64,000 nucleotides of DNA from CAYZJV01 sp049310885 (lineage in GTDB: Bacteria > Spirochaetota > Spirochaetia > Sphaerochaetales > Sphaerochaetaceae): contig NZ_JBMDYO010000005.1 in assembly GCF_049310885.1 (NCBI RefSeq), forward strand, positions 62,001 through 126,000. The letters run 5' to 3'. The position numbers were made by a program, and so were the translations under genes. Shown one piece after another: positions 25,731 to 34,164 of the stretch (position 1 is the stretch's first letter; the number at the start of each line of letters is the position of its first letter). The notes beneath the pieces were generated by a model. The model had not been told where the DNA came from and did not search any database. It saw only the letters and a list, made by a program, of their open reading frames with translations.

Positions 25731-27098
25731 GGATGCTGAAATATTTCCATACCGAGCAAAAGCCTCTTGTGTGGCATCCTGTAACGTTGTAGCAACGGCG
25801 TTTGCGTTTACACTCCCTGTTCGGCCTATGATCCTCCCACCGGCAATATCGGCGAATAAGCTCTCTCCCGTGACAGTCACAGCGAAGGAGGCGCCGGTCT
25901 CCTTAATATGGGAAATTCCGACATTTCCATAGACTACAGCACGGTAATCTCCAAATGTATTTTTCAAGACATCCAAGATATCTTCATCATCCTCAGGCTG
26001 CGGACCTTGGGTCAAGACAACACGCAATCCATCTTTGGACAAATCACCGGCAAGTGCCCTACCAGCTGACGTACTGCCCAATCTCGTTCCCTGTAGCGAA
26101 TATTCGGACATGGCTACCAACAGGGATTGTCCTCCAAGTATCGAAATCCTTGCATATGGGTACTCAATTCTTGTATCAGCTACAATTTGTGAGAACTCGT
26201 TGAATAGAACGCCATCCAGTTTTTCCAATTGTTCCAAGGATGGAGAGAAATCCACCTCGAATCCAATAGTTCCCCGGCCGACAAGGGTAGGATTGTTGGA
26301 TGTGAAGGTGAACTGTCCAGAAGAATCGGTGACGAAACGCTGGGTGTCCTGATAACTGTTTCCCATACCATCGCGAGCCATTGAGAAAGCCATCACGGCA
26401 GCTTGCTCAACTCTTGGCGATAATGATCGACTGCCGCGCCTGAGAGTAACCACAGTTGTAGGGATAGTTGGATCTCCCTCAGAAACAGTCAACCGTAAAG
26501 CCAATAGGATCTTCCTCACTCTCTCTATCGCATCATCGTACCGTTGTCTCCCCCTATCGACAGGAAGAGCTTTAGCGATAATCGCAATCTGCAAGTATTT
26601 CCCAGCAGCCTCGAGATCCCTATTCTCCCGAAAGGCTTGGGCTGCCTCTTGGGAAAGACGGTTCATCTCTCTTTGACTCTCTAACAGTTGCACCTCCGCA
26701 TCGGTACGGGCTCTTTCAAGTACCTCTTTATCGGCGATAGCCAGGAAGTAGACAGTTGTCGAATTCTCTTCTTGCTTCACGAACTCTTGTGTGATTCTGA
26801 GACGATAAGCTTCAATAGAATCACGTGTTGAAAGTTCCGCTATATAGGTCCCAACGACGTCCTCACCAATGGAATCCGAAATTTGGCGCAAAACCGATTC
26901 ATACGCAAGCACCCGAGCCCTGGTTTGGCTGTCTGCCGTGCCACTTCCAACAAATGCTGTCTGATCCCGCGAAACCTGCGGCTCATATACCCATACAGGA
27001 ACTCCCTCGAAGTTTGAGCGAACCCAAGTGCTGAGGGATGAACAGCCAGAAAATAGGAGGAGTAGAATTACTATCAGCGTGGAAACAGTTTTCTTCAT
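25704..27098 (-). CDS. LPP20-like lipoprotein
   Basis: A 464-residue lipoprotein with signal peptide and lipobox FSGC (Cys19). Residues about 30-130 resemble the LPP20/FlgP-type domain: VPVWVYEP, then AFVGSGTADSQTRARVLAYESVLRQIS, a pattern seen in many spirochaetal and epsilonproteobacterial envelope proteins. A helical stretch (about 125-170) follows, then a beta-rich middle with a Gly/Thr-rich DSSGQFTFTSNNP segment and a C-terminal FAVTVTGES domain repeating the LPP20-like theme. Function is unknown. There is no good ribosome binding site before the ATG, which lies 12 bases after the preceding gene, so it probably depends on upstream translation. Confidence 0.7.
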   Translation of the reverse strand: MKKTVSTLIVILLLLFSGCSSLSTWVRSNFEGVPVWVYEPQVSRDQTAFVGSGTADSQTRARVLAYESVLRQISDSIGEDVVGTYIAELSTRDSIEAYRLRITQEFVKQEENSTTVYFLAIADKEVLERARTDAEVQLLESQREMNRLSQEAAQAFRENRDLEAAGKYLQIAIIAKALPVDRGRQRYDDAIERVRKILLALRLTVSEGDPTIPTTVVTLRRGSRSLSPRVEQAAVMAFSMARDGMGNSYQDTQRFVTDSSGQFTFTSNNPTLVGRGTIGFEVDFSPSLEQLEKLDGVLFNEFSQIVADTRIEYPYARISILGGQSLLVAMSEYSLQGTRLGSTSAGRALAGDLSKDGLRVVLTQGPQPEDDEDILDVLKNTFGDYRAVVYGNVGISHIKETGASFAVTVTGESLFADIAGGRIIGRTGSVNANAVATTLQDATQEAFARYGNISASLLMRYLFK

Positions 27099-27110
27099 AT
27101 CGGTAACACT

Positions 27111-28208
27111 CTACCACACCCACTGTAGAGTCGGCGATAGGGTAATTCCATTTTCATTACTCTGGATACTGGATGCGATCCCATTATCGATCATGGCGCG
27201 GTAGCGGTAACCTGCAGAAAGTCCCCAATATAAGTGGGCGGTCGATTGGTGTCCTAGTTCAAGATACACCTCTCCACCGTAGAGAAACCGAAACGGATCG
27301 GTATCCTGGATAACCGTTCCTACATGCATTCTCATTCCTACCGATAATTGTAGATTTGTCCACCAGCTACCCAATGATGCAGAATTTTGGGCAAAATAGC
27401 CAAAGGAAACCGTTCTGGATATTCCAATACCACTAGTGATTACATAGTGATCATCTGAGAGGTGTTTTTCGGCTCCAATTTGGGTTGTGAGGCGAAATAG
27501 TGTGTTTGGCAAAGGCAATTCCACACTCATATCTACCCCGGCTCGGGAAAGAGAGAGGGGAAATCCGATACGGATTGAAATATCCTTTTGGGAGACCGTC
27601 TCCATTCCTGCAACGATCGGACGGGTAGTCCATAGAGGAGCAAGCTCGACAATCCCAATAGTTTCATCCTTCTCAGTAAAAGGAAAGGTATCCACTACCA
27701 GCAGACGGGCAATAGGTTCTTTACGATGATTCTTGATCCAAACCACATCCCCCTTCTCTCGCCCTTCCCCATCGTTAGCGATCCAATAACCACAATCATG
27801 GGAATCGGTGATAGCTTCCATACCTTCGTTTAAGAGCAACAGACCGCTGTTGGCTCGAAGTAACGATCGTAGGCGTTGTGCATACCAATACTCCCAGTCC
27901 TCTGGGGAATCTATCAATACAGCTACAGTTCGAAGGAATCGATTCTCTCTCCACCATAGCTCGATATCCACTTCCAAAACCAATCTGGGAGAGAAGGTTT
28001 CGCTATCCTGTCGGAAATCCAATAGGGAAAACTCAAGCACATCCTCTGCTTTAGAGAAATCGAACCGCCAATCAAACTCTTCTTCGATGACCTGCATGGA
28101 GAGTTCCTCCAGCCGTGCGGATGAGATTCCGTCGTTTGACCAAAGGTTGGACGCTGGACATAAGAAGACCAGTATAGCTAGTAACCGAACAATCGAACGT
28201 GGTGTCAA
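27111..28208 (-). CDS. Predicted outer-membrane protein of unknown family
   Basis: About 365 residues from a TTG codon at 28208 that overlaps the pepT stop as TTGA, with GGGAG seven bases upstream. A signal peptide (SIVRLLAILVFLCPASNLWS) is followed by an alpha/beta region (about 25-190) with many acidic residues and a C-terminal half of alternating hydrophobic strands ending SPTLQWVW. A terminal aromatic residue after amphipathic strands is typical of beta-barrels. I recognise no family. Coupling to pepT and adjacency to the LPP20-like lipoprotein suggest an envelope role. An upstream in-frame ATG at 28286 would disrupt the signal peptide and is not favoured. Confidence 0.6.
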   Translation of the reverse strand: MTPRSIVRLLAILVFLCPASNLWSNDGISSARLEELSMQVIEEEFDWRFDFSKAEDVLEFSLLDFRQDSETFSPRLVLEVDIELWWRENRFLRTVAVLIDSPEDWEYWYAQRLRSLLRANSGLLLLNEGMEAITDSHDCGYWIANDGEGREKGDVVWIKNHRKEPIARLLVVDTFPFTEKDETIGIVELAPLWTTRPIVAGMETVSQKDISIRIGFPLSLSRAGVDMSVELPLPNTLFRLTTQIGAEKHLSDDHYVITSGIGISRTVSFGYFAQNSASLGSWWTNLQLSVGMRMHVGTVIQDTDPFRFLYGGEVYLELGHQSTAHLYWGLSAGYRYRAMIDNGIASSIQSNENGITLSPTLQWVW

Positions 28209-29458
28209 GAAACGGCTCCCGCCCAGAAAGCGACTATCTGTTCTACAAGAAGTGCTGAACGCTCCATTGCAGGGAGTGCGACCCACTCAAATCGTGAATG
28301 CAAATTATGGGAACCGGTGAACAAGTTGGGAGCCGGAATTCCCATTTGGGCAAGCCGGGCACCATCGGTACCGCCGCGTATGATCTTCTCCTCCAATTTC
28401 AGGCCAAGTTTATCAGCAGCAGCCCAAATCGCATCCATGATTTTCGGATCCTTCTTTATGGCCTCATACATGTTCTGATAGACGATCTTATGAGAAACCT
28501 TAACTGATCCACCTGGAAATAGCTTCTCTGTGGTTGTCGCAAGGCTTTCCAAAGTACCGATACGACGATTCAGCCCATCCAATTCGAAATCGCGCACATA
28601 TATGGTCAGATGCGTATGGGCACTGGTCCCTTCGATCTCCTCAGCACAATAATATCCATAGCGACCGTCTGTCGCTTCGGGACTCTCGTTCCTCGGAAGG
28701 GACGCGATGAAAGATACTGCCATTGAGACACTGTTGACCATACGACCTCTTGCTGCTCCCAAATGATAGGGAATACCCATAAAATCTACCTCAACAGTCG
28801 CTGCATTGAAACACTCAGCCTCAACCTCACCCTGTTTATTACCATCGACAGTATAACAACAACGCGATCTCAAAAGACTTACATCGAAAGCATCCATGCC
28901 TCCACCTGTCTCTTCATCTGAAGTGAAGATCAATTCCACTTCACCATGAACCATAGAATCACTCTTGACCAACCGTTCCGCCAACGACATGAGGATAGCA
29001 ACTCCGGCCTTATCATCGCCACCTAAGAGTGTAGTACCATCGGTAACAACCAACGTCTCTCCGATATACTTGGACAATTCAGGATTATCGGTAACTAAAA
29101 TTCCATATTCTGCATTCAGTGTGATGTCTTTGCCATCATATGAATCAATCACTCGAGGCTTGACACCATTTCCCATCACATCATCCGCTACATCAACATG
29201 GGCCATGAATCCAATGGTTGGTATGTTACTCCCTTTCGGGGCGTTCGCTGGAATCCGAGCTATCAAATAACCATTCGGATCGAATGTAATATCGTCTAAA
29301 CCCATCTCATTTAGTTCGTGTTGCAACATCTGCAACAGCTCCAACTGACCGTCGGTAGTGGGTCTTTTATCGATGATATGGGGATCGCTCATGGTATCTA
29401 CAGCAACATAGGTGAGCAGACGGTCCAAAAGAGTTTGGGAAAGAGGGGATCGATTCAT
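28205..29458 (-). CDS. pepT: Peptidase T (tripeptidase), M20B
   Basis: Di-zinc aminopeptidase that releases the N-terminal residue of tripeptides. From the ATG at 29458 (AGGAG ten bases upstream) there are 417 residues, the usual size. Family marks: DTMSDP, GFMAHVDVADD, TLLGGDDKAGVAILM, LIFTSDEETGGGMDAFD (catalytic Glu pair), YTVDGNKQGEVE, then IIRGGTDGARLAQMGIPAPNLFTGSHNLHSRFEW carrying the late metal ligand. It sits in the minus-strand envelope block and overlaps the next gene by four bases (TTGA). Confidence 0.95.
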   Translation of the reverse strand: MNRSPLSQTLLDRLLTYVAVDTMSDPHIIDKRPTTDGQLELLQMLQHELNEMGLDDITFDPNGYLIARIPANAPKGSNIPTIGFMAHVDVADDVMGNGVKPRVIDSYDGKDITLNAEYGILVTDNPELSKYIGETLVVTDGTTLLGGDDKAGVAILMSLAERLVKSDSMVHGEVELIFTSDEETGGGMDAFDVSLLRSRCCYTVDGNKQGEVEAECFNAATVEVDFMGIPYHLGAARGRMVNSVSMAVSFIASLPRNESPEATDGRYGYYCAEEIEGTSAHTHLTIYVRDFELDGLNRRIGTLESLATTTEKLFPGGSVKVSHKIVYQNMYEAIKKDPKIMDAIWAAADKLGLKLEEKIIRGGTDGARLAQMGIPAPNLFTGSHNLHSRFEWVALPAMERSALLVEQIVAFWAGAVS

Positions 29459-29548
29459 GATTGTACTTCTCCTGATGGCATGTATCAATTCCATTATTCC
29501 ATATTTGCATTAACCAAGCAAGATAATCCCCTCCACCCATGAGTACTC

Positions 29549-30412
29549 TCAAGCGTCGAAATTATATTTTTTCAACATCGGCTTGACCATGTCCATGACC
29601 TGATAAATCGCAAACACAACCAGAATAAGACCCGTTACCACAGGTCCATTGCTCATGGTTCTTCCCACCGTTATCATTGAGGTCGCTACAGCATAGGATG
29701 CTGATGGATCAGTTGTCACATCTACAATCCATTCTTGGAATGAGATCGATGCCGAGTCCTCTCCATACTTGTAATATCGATAAATAGAAAGAATTGTTGT
29801 TGCGGTAACTCCTGCAGCAACCGATATCGCTGCTGCTGCAGTTACTTTCCCCCAGAACATCACTTTTGGGATACATGCATAGACAATGCCGGCTATCATG
29901 AGTACAAGAGTCTTGGTAACCAATTTCTGCAAGTCACGCATGAAAGCTGGTCTTTGGTTCGGGGGAATTGCTCTCATCTGGGATTCTGCATAGGTAACAA
30001 ATGAACGTCTCACCTCTGCTACTCTACCTGACAGTTCTTCAAACTCTTCGTCAGAAATCAAAGACTGCGCCGATTCCAAGACATCTGAAGATTCGGCTCC
30101 TGAAGCCACCGCATGACAGAACTGTAGATAATCGGCTCCATGGTCCTCCTCTAGCATCTGGAGAATGATACTTTCTCCATCAGCATCCCGCATCAATTGC
30201 CTAGTCTGCTGTGACAACTCTCCATGTTCCTCCAATATGGGTTGGACGATAGACAACTGTTCATCTAATACCCGTGCTACCAATGGAACCATCTGTTCAT
30301 CAGAAAGCGATGGATTCTGCGCAGGTTCTATTGCCAGTGAACAACCAAGAAAACTGATGATAGTCCATACGATCAAAGCATGGGACATGACGATGCGAAT
30401 TCTTCCCTTCAT
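29549..30412 (-). CDS. Hypothetical lipoprotein with C-terminal membrane segments
   Basis: 287 residues from the ATG at 30412 (GGAG upstream, 14 bases after the preceding gene). A signal peptide with lipobox SFLGC precedes a highly helical, Glu/Gln-rich region (about 30-150; VARVLDEQLSIVQPILEEHGE and SDEEFEELSGRVAEVRRS) that could form coiled coils. Three hydrophobic stretches follow (about 172-190, 195-215, 250-275) and the protein ends KKYNFDA. A lipid anchor combined with later membrane helices is unusual. I recognise no family. Its neighbours are other unknown envelope proteins. Confidence 0.6.
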   Translation of the reverse strand: MKGRIRIVMSHALIVWTIISFLGCSLAIEPAQNPSLSDEQMVPLVARVLDEQLSIVQPILEEHGELSQQTRQLMRDADGESIILQMLEEDHGADYLQFCHAVASGAESSDVLESAQSLISDEEFEELSGRVAEVRRSFVTYAESQMRAIPPNQRPAFMRDLQKLVTKTLVLMIAGIVYACIPKVMFWGKVTAAAAISVAAGVTATTILSIYRYYKYGEDSASISFQEWIVDVTTDPSASYAVATSMITVGRTMSNGPVVTGLILVVFAIYQVMDMVKPMLKKYNFDA

Positions 30413-30426
30413 TTTCCGCTCCTCCT

Positions 30427-30975
30427 TCATTGTGTAAGTGATGCGAACAGCCATCCGACCTCTAAGCAGAAGCGAACTTTCTTACGGGTAGGTACTAAAG
30501 CCTCAATGTAGGCAAAGTCCTCTCCATAATTGTTCGAGGGATCCCGATAGATGACTGATGGCCTTATAAACCACCTTGGAATCACATTCCAGGTATATCC
30601 GATAGCAATCTCATTCAAGTAATGGACTCTGTCCTCCGGAATGAAGGGACCCATGAATATACAGGCTTGAGTCAGAGACAAGCTTATAAAAGGACCAGAA
30701 CCCCAAGGGAACACCATAAGTTTGAGCGCGATGTCCATGAGGATTTCCTCTCCCCCGCTACGGTCAACCGTATATACTATTGGCAGTTCAAGGCCTACAC
30801 CATCGGTGAGTATGCAACCAACGGATGCACGGAAGGAGATATGATCCTGCCAAAGGGCATCTACTGCAGCAAGATCGGTCGTCGTATATAATTCGACGGA
30901 CTCTCCTTCTGCAGGAAGGGGAATCAATATACATGAGAGAATGCATATGCATAAGAGTCGGACATAGCGATTCAT
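30427..30975 (-). CDS. Hypothetical exported protein
   Basis: 182 residues: a clear signal peptide (VRLLCICILSCILIPLPAEGES) and a beta-rich mature part with alternating hydrophobic residues (HISFRASVGCILTDGVGLELPIVY, FISLSLTQACIFMG, FIRPSVIYRD). It looks like a small outer-membrane barrel, but no family is recognised. The Cys residues in the signal region do not form a standard lipobox. AGGAG lies five bases before the ATG and is buried in a stem-loop (30976-31001). It is probably co-transcribed with the helical lipoprotein gene downstream, 14 bases away. Confidence 0.55.
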   Translation of the reverse strand: MNRYVRLLCICILSCILIPLPAEGESVELYTTTDLAAVDALWQDHISFRASVGCILTDGVGLELPIVYTVDRSGGEEILMDIALKLMVFPWGSGPFISLSLTQACIFMGPFIPEDRVHYLNEIAIGYTWNVIPRWFIRPSVIYRDPSNNYGEDFAYIEALVPTRKKVRFCLEVGWLFASLTQ

Positions 30976-31001
30976 GGTAGCTCCTGTAGGAGCAAGCTAC
31001 C
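30976..31001 (-). promoter_or_regulatory. Stem-loop sequestering the ribosome binding site
   Basis: Directly before the ATG at 30975 the minus strand reads GGTAGCT, a 12-base loop, then AGCTACC, a perfect 7-bp inverted repeat. The AGGAG ribosome binding site lies within it and can also pair internally (GCTCC with GGAGC across a TACA loop). Either fold would hide the site and the base next to the ATG. No T-run follows, so it is not an intrinsic terminator. Confidence 0.65.
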
Positions 31002-31040
31002 ATTGCCACAATGAAGCCACAATCGCCTCTTTAGGTTACC

Positions 31041-31550
31041 TTATTCGGATTGCCCTCCGGACCAGCCTAAGGCATCCATCAATGGTATCTTCTTATTCTT
31101 CATAAAGAATATAGCGAACCGAGCCTCATCTCCATCCACTAGCGAGAGTATCAATCCACCACGAATACCGATGACCTTACCAATCGAAAATCCACTTAAA
31201 TCGTCAATGGCAACTGACCAGACTTTCTTGGCCTTCTCACCCGTCTGCGGATTACGAGAGCGTTGATAGAGTGCTATTTCATCATCAAAGACTACAAGTC
31301 GGCCACGCACAAGATCTTCACTGGACATGGGAGGAACCTTACCGGAAAATGCGGAAAATCTTATTTCTCGGTTGTCCACTGAAGCGATATCTCCTTCTCC
31401 AACCCAGTAGGAGAATCGATAATAGAGGTATAGCACGAAAAACATAAGTAAAAAGAGCGACCAATAGGCTCCCTGGGTGATCTTGTTCATCGGCATGAAT
31501 ATGACGATAGCAAAAAGTACGAGCAATAGGATCTTCAGTAGGGCTTTCAT
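31041..31550 (-). CDS. Hypothetical membrane protein with a cytoplasmic PH-like domain
   Basis: 169 residues: two adjacent N-terminal membrane helices (about 4-20 and 29-46) and a soluble beta-rich region (about 55-165; IRFSAFSGKVPP, GRLVVFDDEIALYQRSR, WSVAIDDLSGFSIGKVIGIRGGLILSLVDGDEARFAIF). The strand pattern resembles bacterial PH-like or GRAM-type domains, but that is a guess from pattern only. There is no Shine-Dalgarno; TATAGT lies six bases before the ATG, so a leaderless mRNA is likely. It is the first gene of the envelope block. Confidence 0.55.
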   Translation of the reverse strand: MKALLKILLLVLFAIVIFMPMNKITQGAYWSLFLLMFFVLYLYYRFSYWVGEGDIASVDNREIRFSAFSGKVPPMSSEDLVRGRLVVFDDEIALYQRSRNPQTGEKAKKVWSVAIDDLSGFSIGKVIGIRGGLILSLVDGDEARFAIFFMKNKKIPLMDALGWSGGQSE

Positions 31551-31556
31551 GATTCC

Positions 31557-31585
31557 ACTATACGTGAAAAGTAAAGAATTGTGTA
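31557..31585 (-). promoter_or_regulatory. Predicted leaderless promoter of the envelope block
   Basis: TACACA (31585-31580) as -35, 17 nt, TATAGT (31562-31557) as -10, then six bases to the ATG at 31550. The transcription start would fall on or next to the start codon, and no ribosome binding site is present. Confidence 0.6.
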
Positions 31586-31588
31586 TAC

Positions 31589-31617
31589 TTGCCCCTCATT
31601 GGGGTTTCAGTTATCTT
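31589..31617 (+). promoter_or_regulatory. Predicted leaderless promoter of the DUF2156 gene
   Basis: TTGCCC (31589-31594), 17 nt, TATCTT (31612-31617), then six bases to the ATG at 31624. Both hexamers match four of six consensus bases, so this is the weakest pair but has the same geometry as others in the window. An alternative TATACT (31584-31589) lies further upstream and would give a 28-nt leader without a ribosome binding site. Confidence 0.4.
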
Positions 31618-31623
31618 GGTATC

Positions 31624-32538
31624 ATGCAAACCATTCCGACGTATCCTGCTGAAACGCCCTTGGAACTTGGGCATCTTGATATTGTACAACCGTTCTTACT
31701 CGACAATCGCCATGGGGTGAGTGAATTCTCAATGGCATCGCTCTACCCATTTACCAAAAAAAGGCACTATACCATTAGTACCTACACCCAGCGGGATGGC
31801 AAACCCGGTTATCTCTTCCGTGGTCTCCAACAATATGGGGAAAAGGAAGAGATTTTTGCGATGTTGCCTGCCGGTTTTCCCGATAAGGACCTTCTCGCGG
31901 ATCTTTTCACTTGTGTTTCTGAGATTAATGCTATCAGTGAAGACCTGAAACTGAATTGGGAGCAGGGATTATCAGAAAGCAACCTCGATCTGAGCATGGA
32001 AGAAGATCGTGACAATGCCGATTATATCTACCTCAGAAAAAATCTCATTGAGTTGAATGGGAAAGATCTTCATAAAAAACTCGTGCATGCCCACCATTTC
32101 GTTGAGGATCATCCAGATAGGATTCTGATCCCATCCCAAATCGCCAAAAGCTCCGATATGATAGCAGTCTTGGACAAATGGGCGGAAGGAAAGGATTTGG
32201 TAGAGGACTACAAAGCCACTTTGCTTGCCATCGAGTGCCGCAATGAATTGGGTTTAAAGGGAGTGGTCCTCTATACGGGAAACGATCCGGTAGCTTTCAC
32301 ACTGGGAGAAGAGGATGGGTATTCTCGTTTCATCATCCACGTTGAGAAAGCTGTTGGAGGATTACGTGGAGTCTACCAATATATAAATCGTGCTTTTGCA
32401 ACTGAGCTACCGGAGAAAATTATTGAGATCAATCGGGAACAAGACCTCGGCATTCCTGGACTTAGACAAGCGAAGAAGACCTATAGTCCGTCCCGATTAC
32501 TTATGAAATATAAGATCAGGAAGACATCAACTCTCTGA
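31624..32538 (+). CDS. DUF2156 / phosphatidylglycerol lysyltransferase-domain protein
   Basis: 304 residues from the ATG at 31624. The opening MQTIPTYPAETPLELGHLDIVQPFLLDNRHGVSEFSMASLYPF, read in parts, and the C-terminal QYINRAFATELPEKIIEINREQDLGIPGLRQAKKTYSP match soluble DUF2156 proteins. These have two GNAT-like folds related to the catalytic domain of MprF lysyl-phosphatidylglycerol synthases but lack its membrane part. The substrate of the soluble group is not established. The frame is open upstream, but the extra residues lack likeness. There is no Shine-Dalgarno. The 3' end overlaps the antiporter by 12 bases. Confidence 0.78.
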   Translation: MQTIPTYPAETPLELGHLDIVQPFLLDNRHGVSEFSMASLYPFTKKRHYTISTYTQRDGKPGYLFRGLQQYGEKEEIFAMLPAGFPDKDLLADLFTCVSEINAISEDLKLNWEQGLSESNLDLSMEEDRDNADYIYLRKNLIELNGKDLHKKLVHAHHFVEDHPDRILIPSQIAKSSDMIAVLDKWAEGKDLVEDYKATLLAIECRNELGLKGVVLYTGNDPVAFTLGEEDGYSRFIIHVEKAVGGLRGVYQYINRAFATELPEKIIEINREQDLGIPGLRQAKKTYSPSRLLMKYKIRKTSTL

Positions 32539-34149
32539 CTTGGACTGTTGCGCGAACATATTCATCAACAGTCCGGCACCCATCATTTCGGGTTGTTCCA
32601 TACTCTTGAGACTATCTACAAACTCTTGGAAATCCACCAAAGTCTCCATAAGCATGAGCCGAACGAATGCTTCATCCTGTTGCTTGCTCTGCAGTTCAAG
32701 TTTCGCACCTTGTCGTTTAAGAATGAAAACCAGTTCGTCTTTCCTGATCTGCCAAGATCTGACCGAACCTTCAATCGTCCGGATGAAGAACCCCTCCGAT
32801 CGGAAGGCATCGGAAATCGATCTTCTCAAAAAATCCGCAGCCCGCTCTGATGGGAACTCCAGCTCCAAAGTCACCATATCTCCATCTTCGGAAGTCTGTA
32901 GTTCCTTCTTGTACCCAGAACCACCTTTAAAGGATTGTACCAATAATGGAGGTGCAGCCACAGAGGCTAGCAACATGGTCATTACTGCGACACCGAACAT
33001 ATCGGGTCCAATGGCACCACTTGCAAGGCCTATCCCAGCTACAATGAGGGTTACCTCGCCTCTTGGCAACATACCTGCACCAATTCTGAAAGCTCCCTTC
33101 ATATTGAATCCAACGAACAGTGCCGGGAATCCACACCCAAAGAGCTTTCCCGCGAAGGCAATCAAAGAGAAGAGGATACCAAAACCTAACACGGAACCGA
33201 CAGCTTTAAAGTCGACCATCATTCCCATGACGGCAAAGAACACTGGAATAAAATAATCGCCTACAGCCTTGATCCGCTCGGTGATTTCCGAGGAAACATC
33301 TGTCTGGCTGAAAGAAAGACCTGTAATATAGGCACCAATGATCATCGCAAGTCCAGCCATCTCTGAAAATCCGGCTAGGAGCAAGGCGATACCAAAGGAT
33401 ATCTCGGCCACGATTCCTAGAGACTCAAGCCGTTTCATCCTCTTGGTGATATGTGGAGCAGCCACAATACCAACGACCATACAAATTGCCCAGAAACCAA
33501 CTGCTTTAAGGGCGACGGAACCGATTTGGGACCATGCGACTGTTCCACCACCCATCGCTACTGTAGAAATACCAACCACGACCGAAAGCAGTACAATACT
33601 GATGACATCGTCCAAAACTGCGGCAGCTAGAATGGTGACACCTTCAGGTGAAGAAATCTTCCGCGATTCTCCCAAGATACGTGCTGTTATTCCGATCGAA
33701 GTCGCAGTACAGATGGTACCAAGGAAAAGAGCTTCGGGATCCATGAGAGAATGGACCTCAGGGTGCAACAGCACAGTCACACCAGCGCCAAGCAAGAATG
33801 AGACGATTACACCACCGAGACCAACAACAGAAGCTTTTCCACTGAACCTGAGGAATGTTGGCAGATCGGTCTCAAGTCCACTGGAAAAGAGCAACAGTAT
33901 CGAACCGACTGTTGCTATTCCATAGAGTTCAGGAGAAACAGGAATTGTTCCTGCAACTGGAGGAAAAAGAGGTCCCAAGGTTCCTAGGGGAATTGCACCA
34001 AGTACATAGGGTCCGATGACCATACCGGCTACTAATTCTCCGAGGACCTTCGGTTGTTTTAATTTACGGGAAAAGAACCATCCCGACAATTTTGTCGCGA
34101 CCAGAATGACTCCCAATTGGAGAGCCAACAACATCATTTCATGAGCCAT
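32527..34149 (-). CDS. CPA2-family cation:proton antiporter
   Basis: 540 residues: about 12-13 membrane helices (1-400) with the family opening LQLGVILVATKLSGWFFSRKLKQPKVLGELVAGMVIGPYVLG, the ion-site region LAAAVLDDVISIVLL (Asp-Asp) and a GMLPRGEVTLIVAGIGLASG segment. A cytoplasmic tail of about 120 residues follows; it has a strand-helix pattern (DMVTLELEFPSERAADFLRRSIS) instead of a standard TrkA-N or USP domain. AGGTAGG precedes the ATG. The PTS IIA-like gene lies 15 bases upstream in the same orientation. Na+/H+ or K+/H+ exchange is inferred from the family. Confidence 0.9.
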   Translation of the reverse strand: MAHEMMLLALQLGVILVATKLSGWFFSRKLKQPKVLGELVAGMVIGPYVLGAIPLGTLGPLFPPVAGTIPVSPELYGIATVGSILLLFSSGLETDLPTFLRFSGKASVVGLGGVIVSFLLGAGVTVLLHPEVHSLMDPEALFLGTICTATSIGITARILGESRKISSPEGVTILAAAVLDDVISIVLLSVVVGISTVAMGGGTVAWSQIGSVALKAVGFWAICMVVGIVAAPHITKRMKRLESLGIVAEISFGIALLLAGFSEMAGLAMIIGAYITGLSFSQTDVSSEITERIKAVGDYFIPVFFAVMGMMVDFKAVGSVLGFGILFSLIAFAGKLFGCGFPALFVGFNMKGAFRIGAGMLPRGEVTLIVAGIGLASGAIGPDMFGVAVMTMLLASVAAPPLLVQSFKGGSGYKKELQTSEDGDMVTLELEFPSERAADFLRRSISDAFRSEGFFIRTIEGSVRSWQIRKDELVFILKRQGAKLELQSKQQDEAFVRLMLMETLVDFQEFVDSLKSMEQPEMMGAGLLMNMFAQQSKSES

Positions 34150-34164
34150 GTTACCTACCTGCCT

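Noticed and set aside
31584..31589. TATACT as the main -10 of the DUF2156 gene
   Set aside because: No -35 box at 16-18 nt, and it would give a leader without a ribosome binding site; kept only as an alternative.
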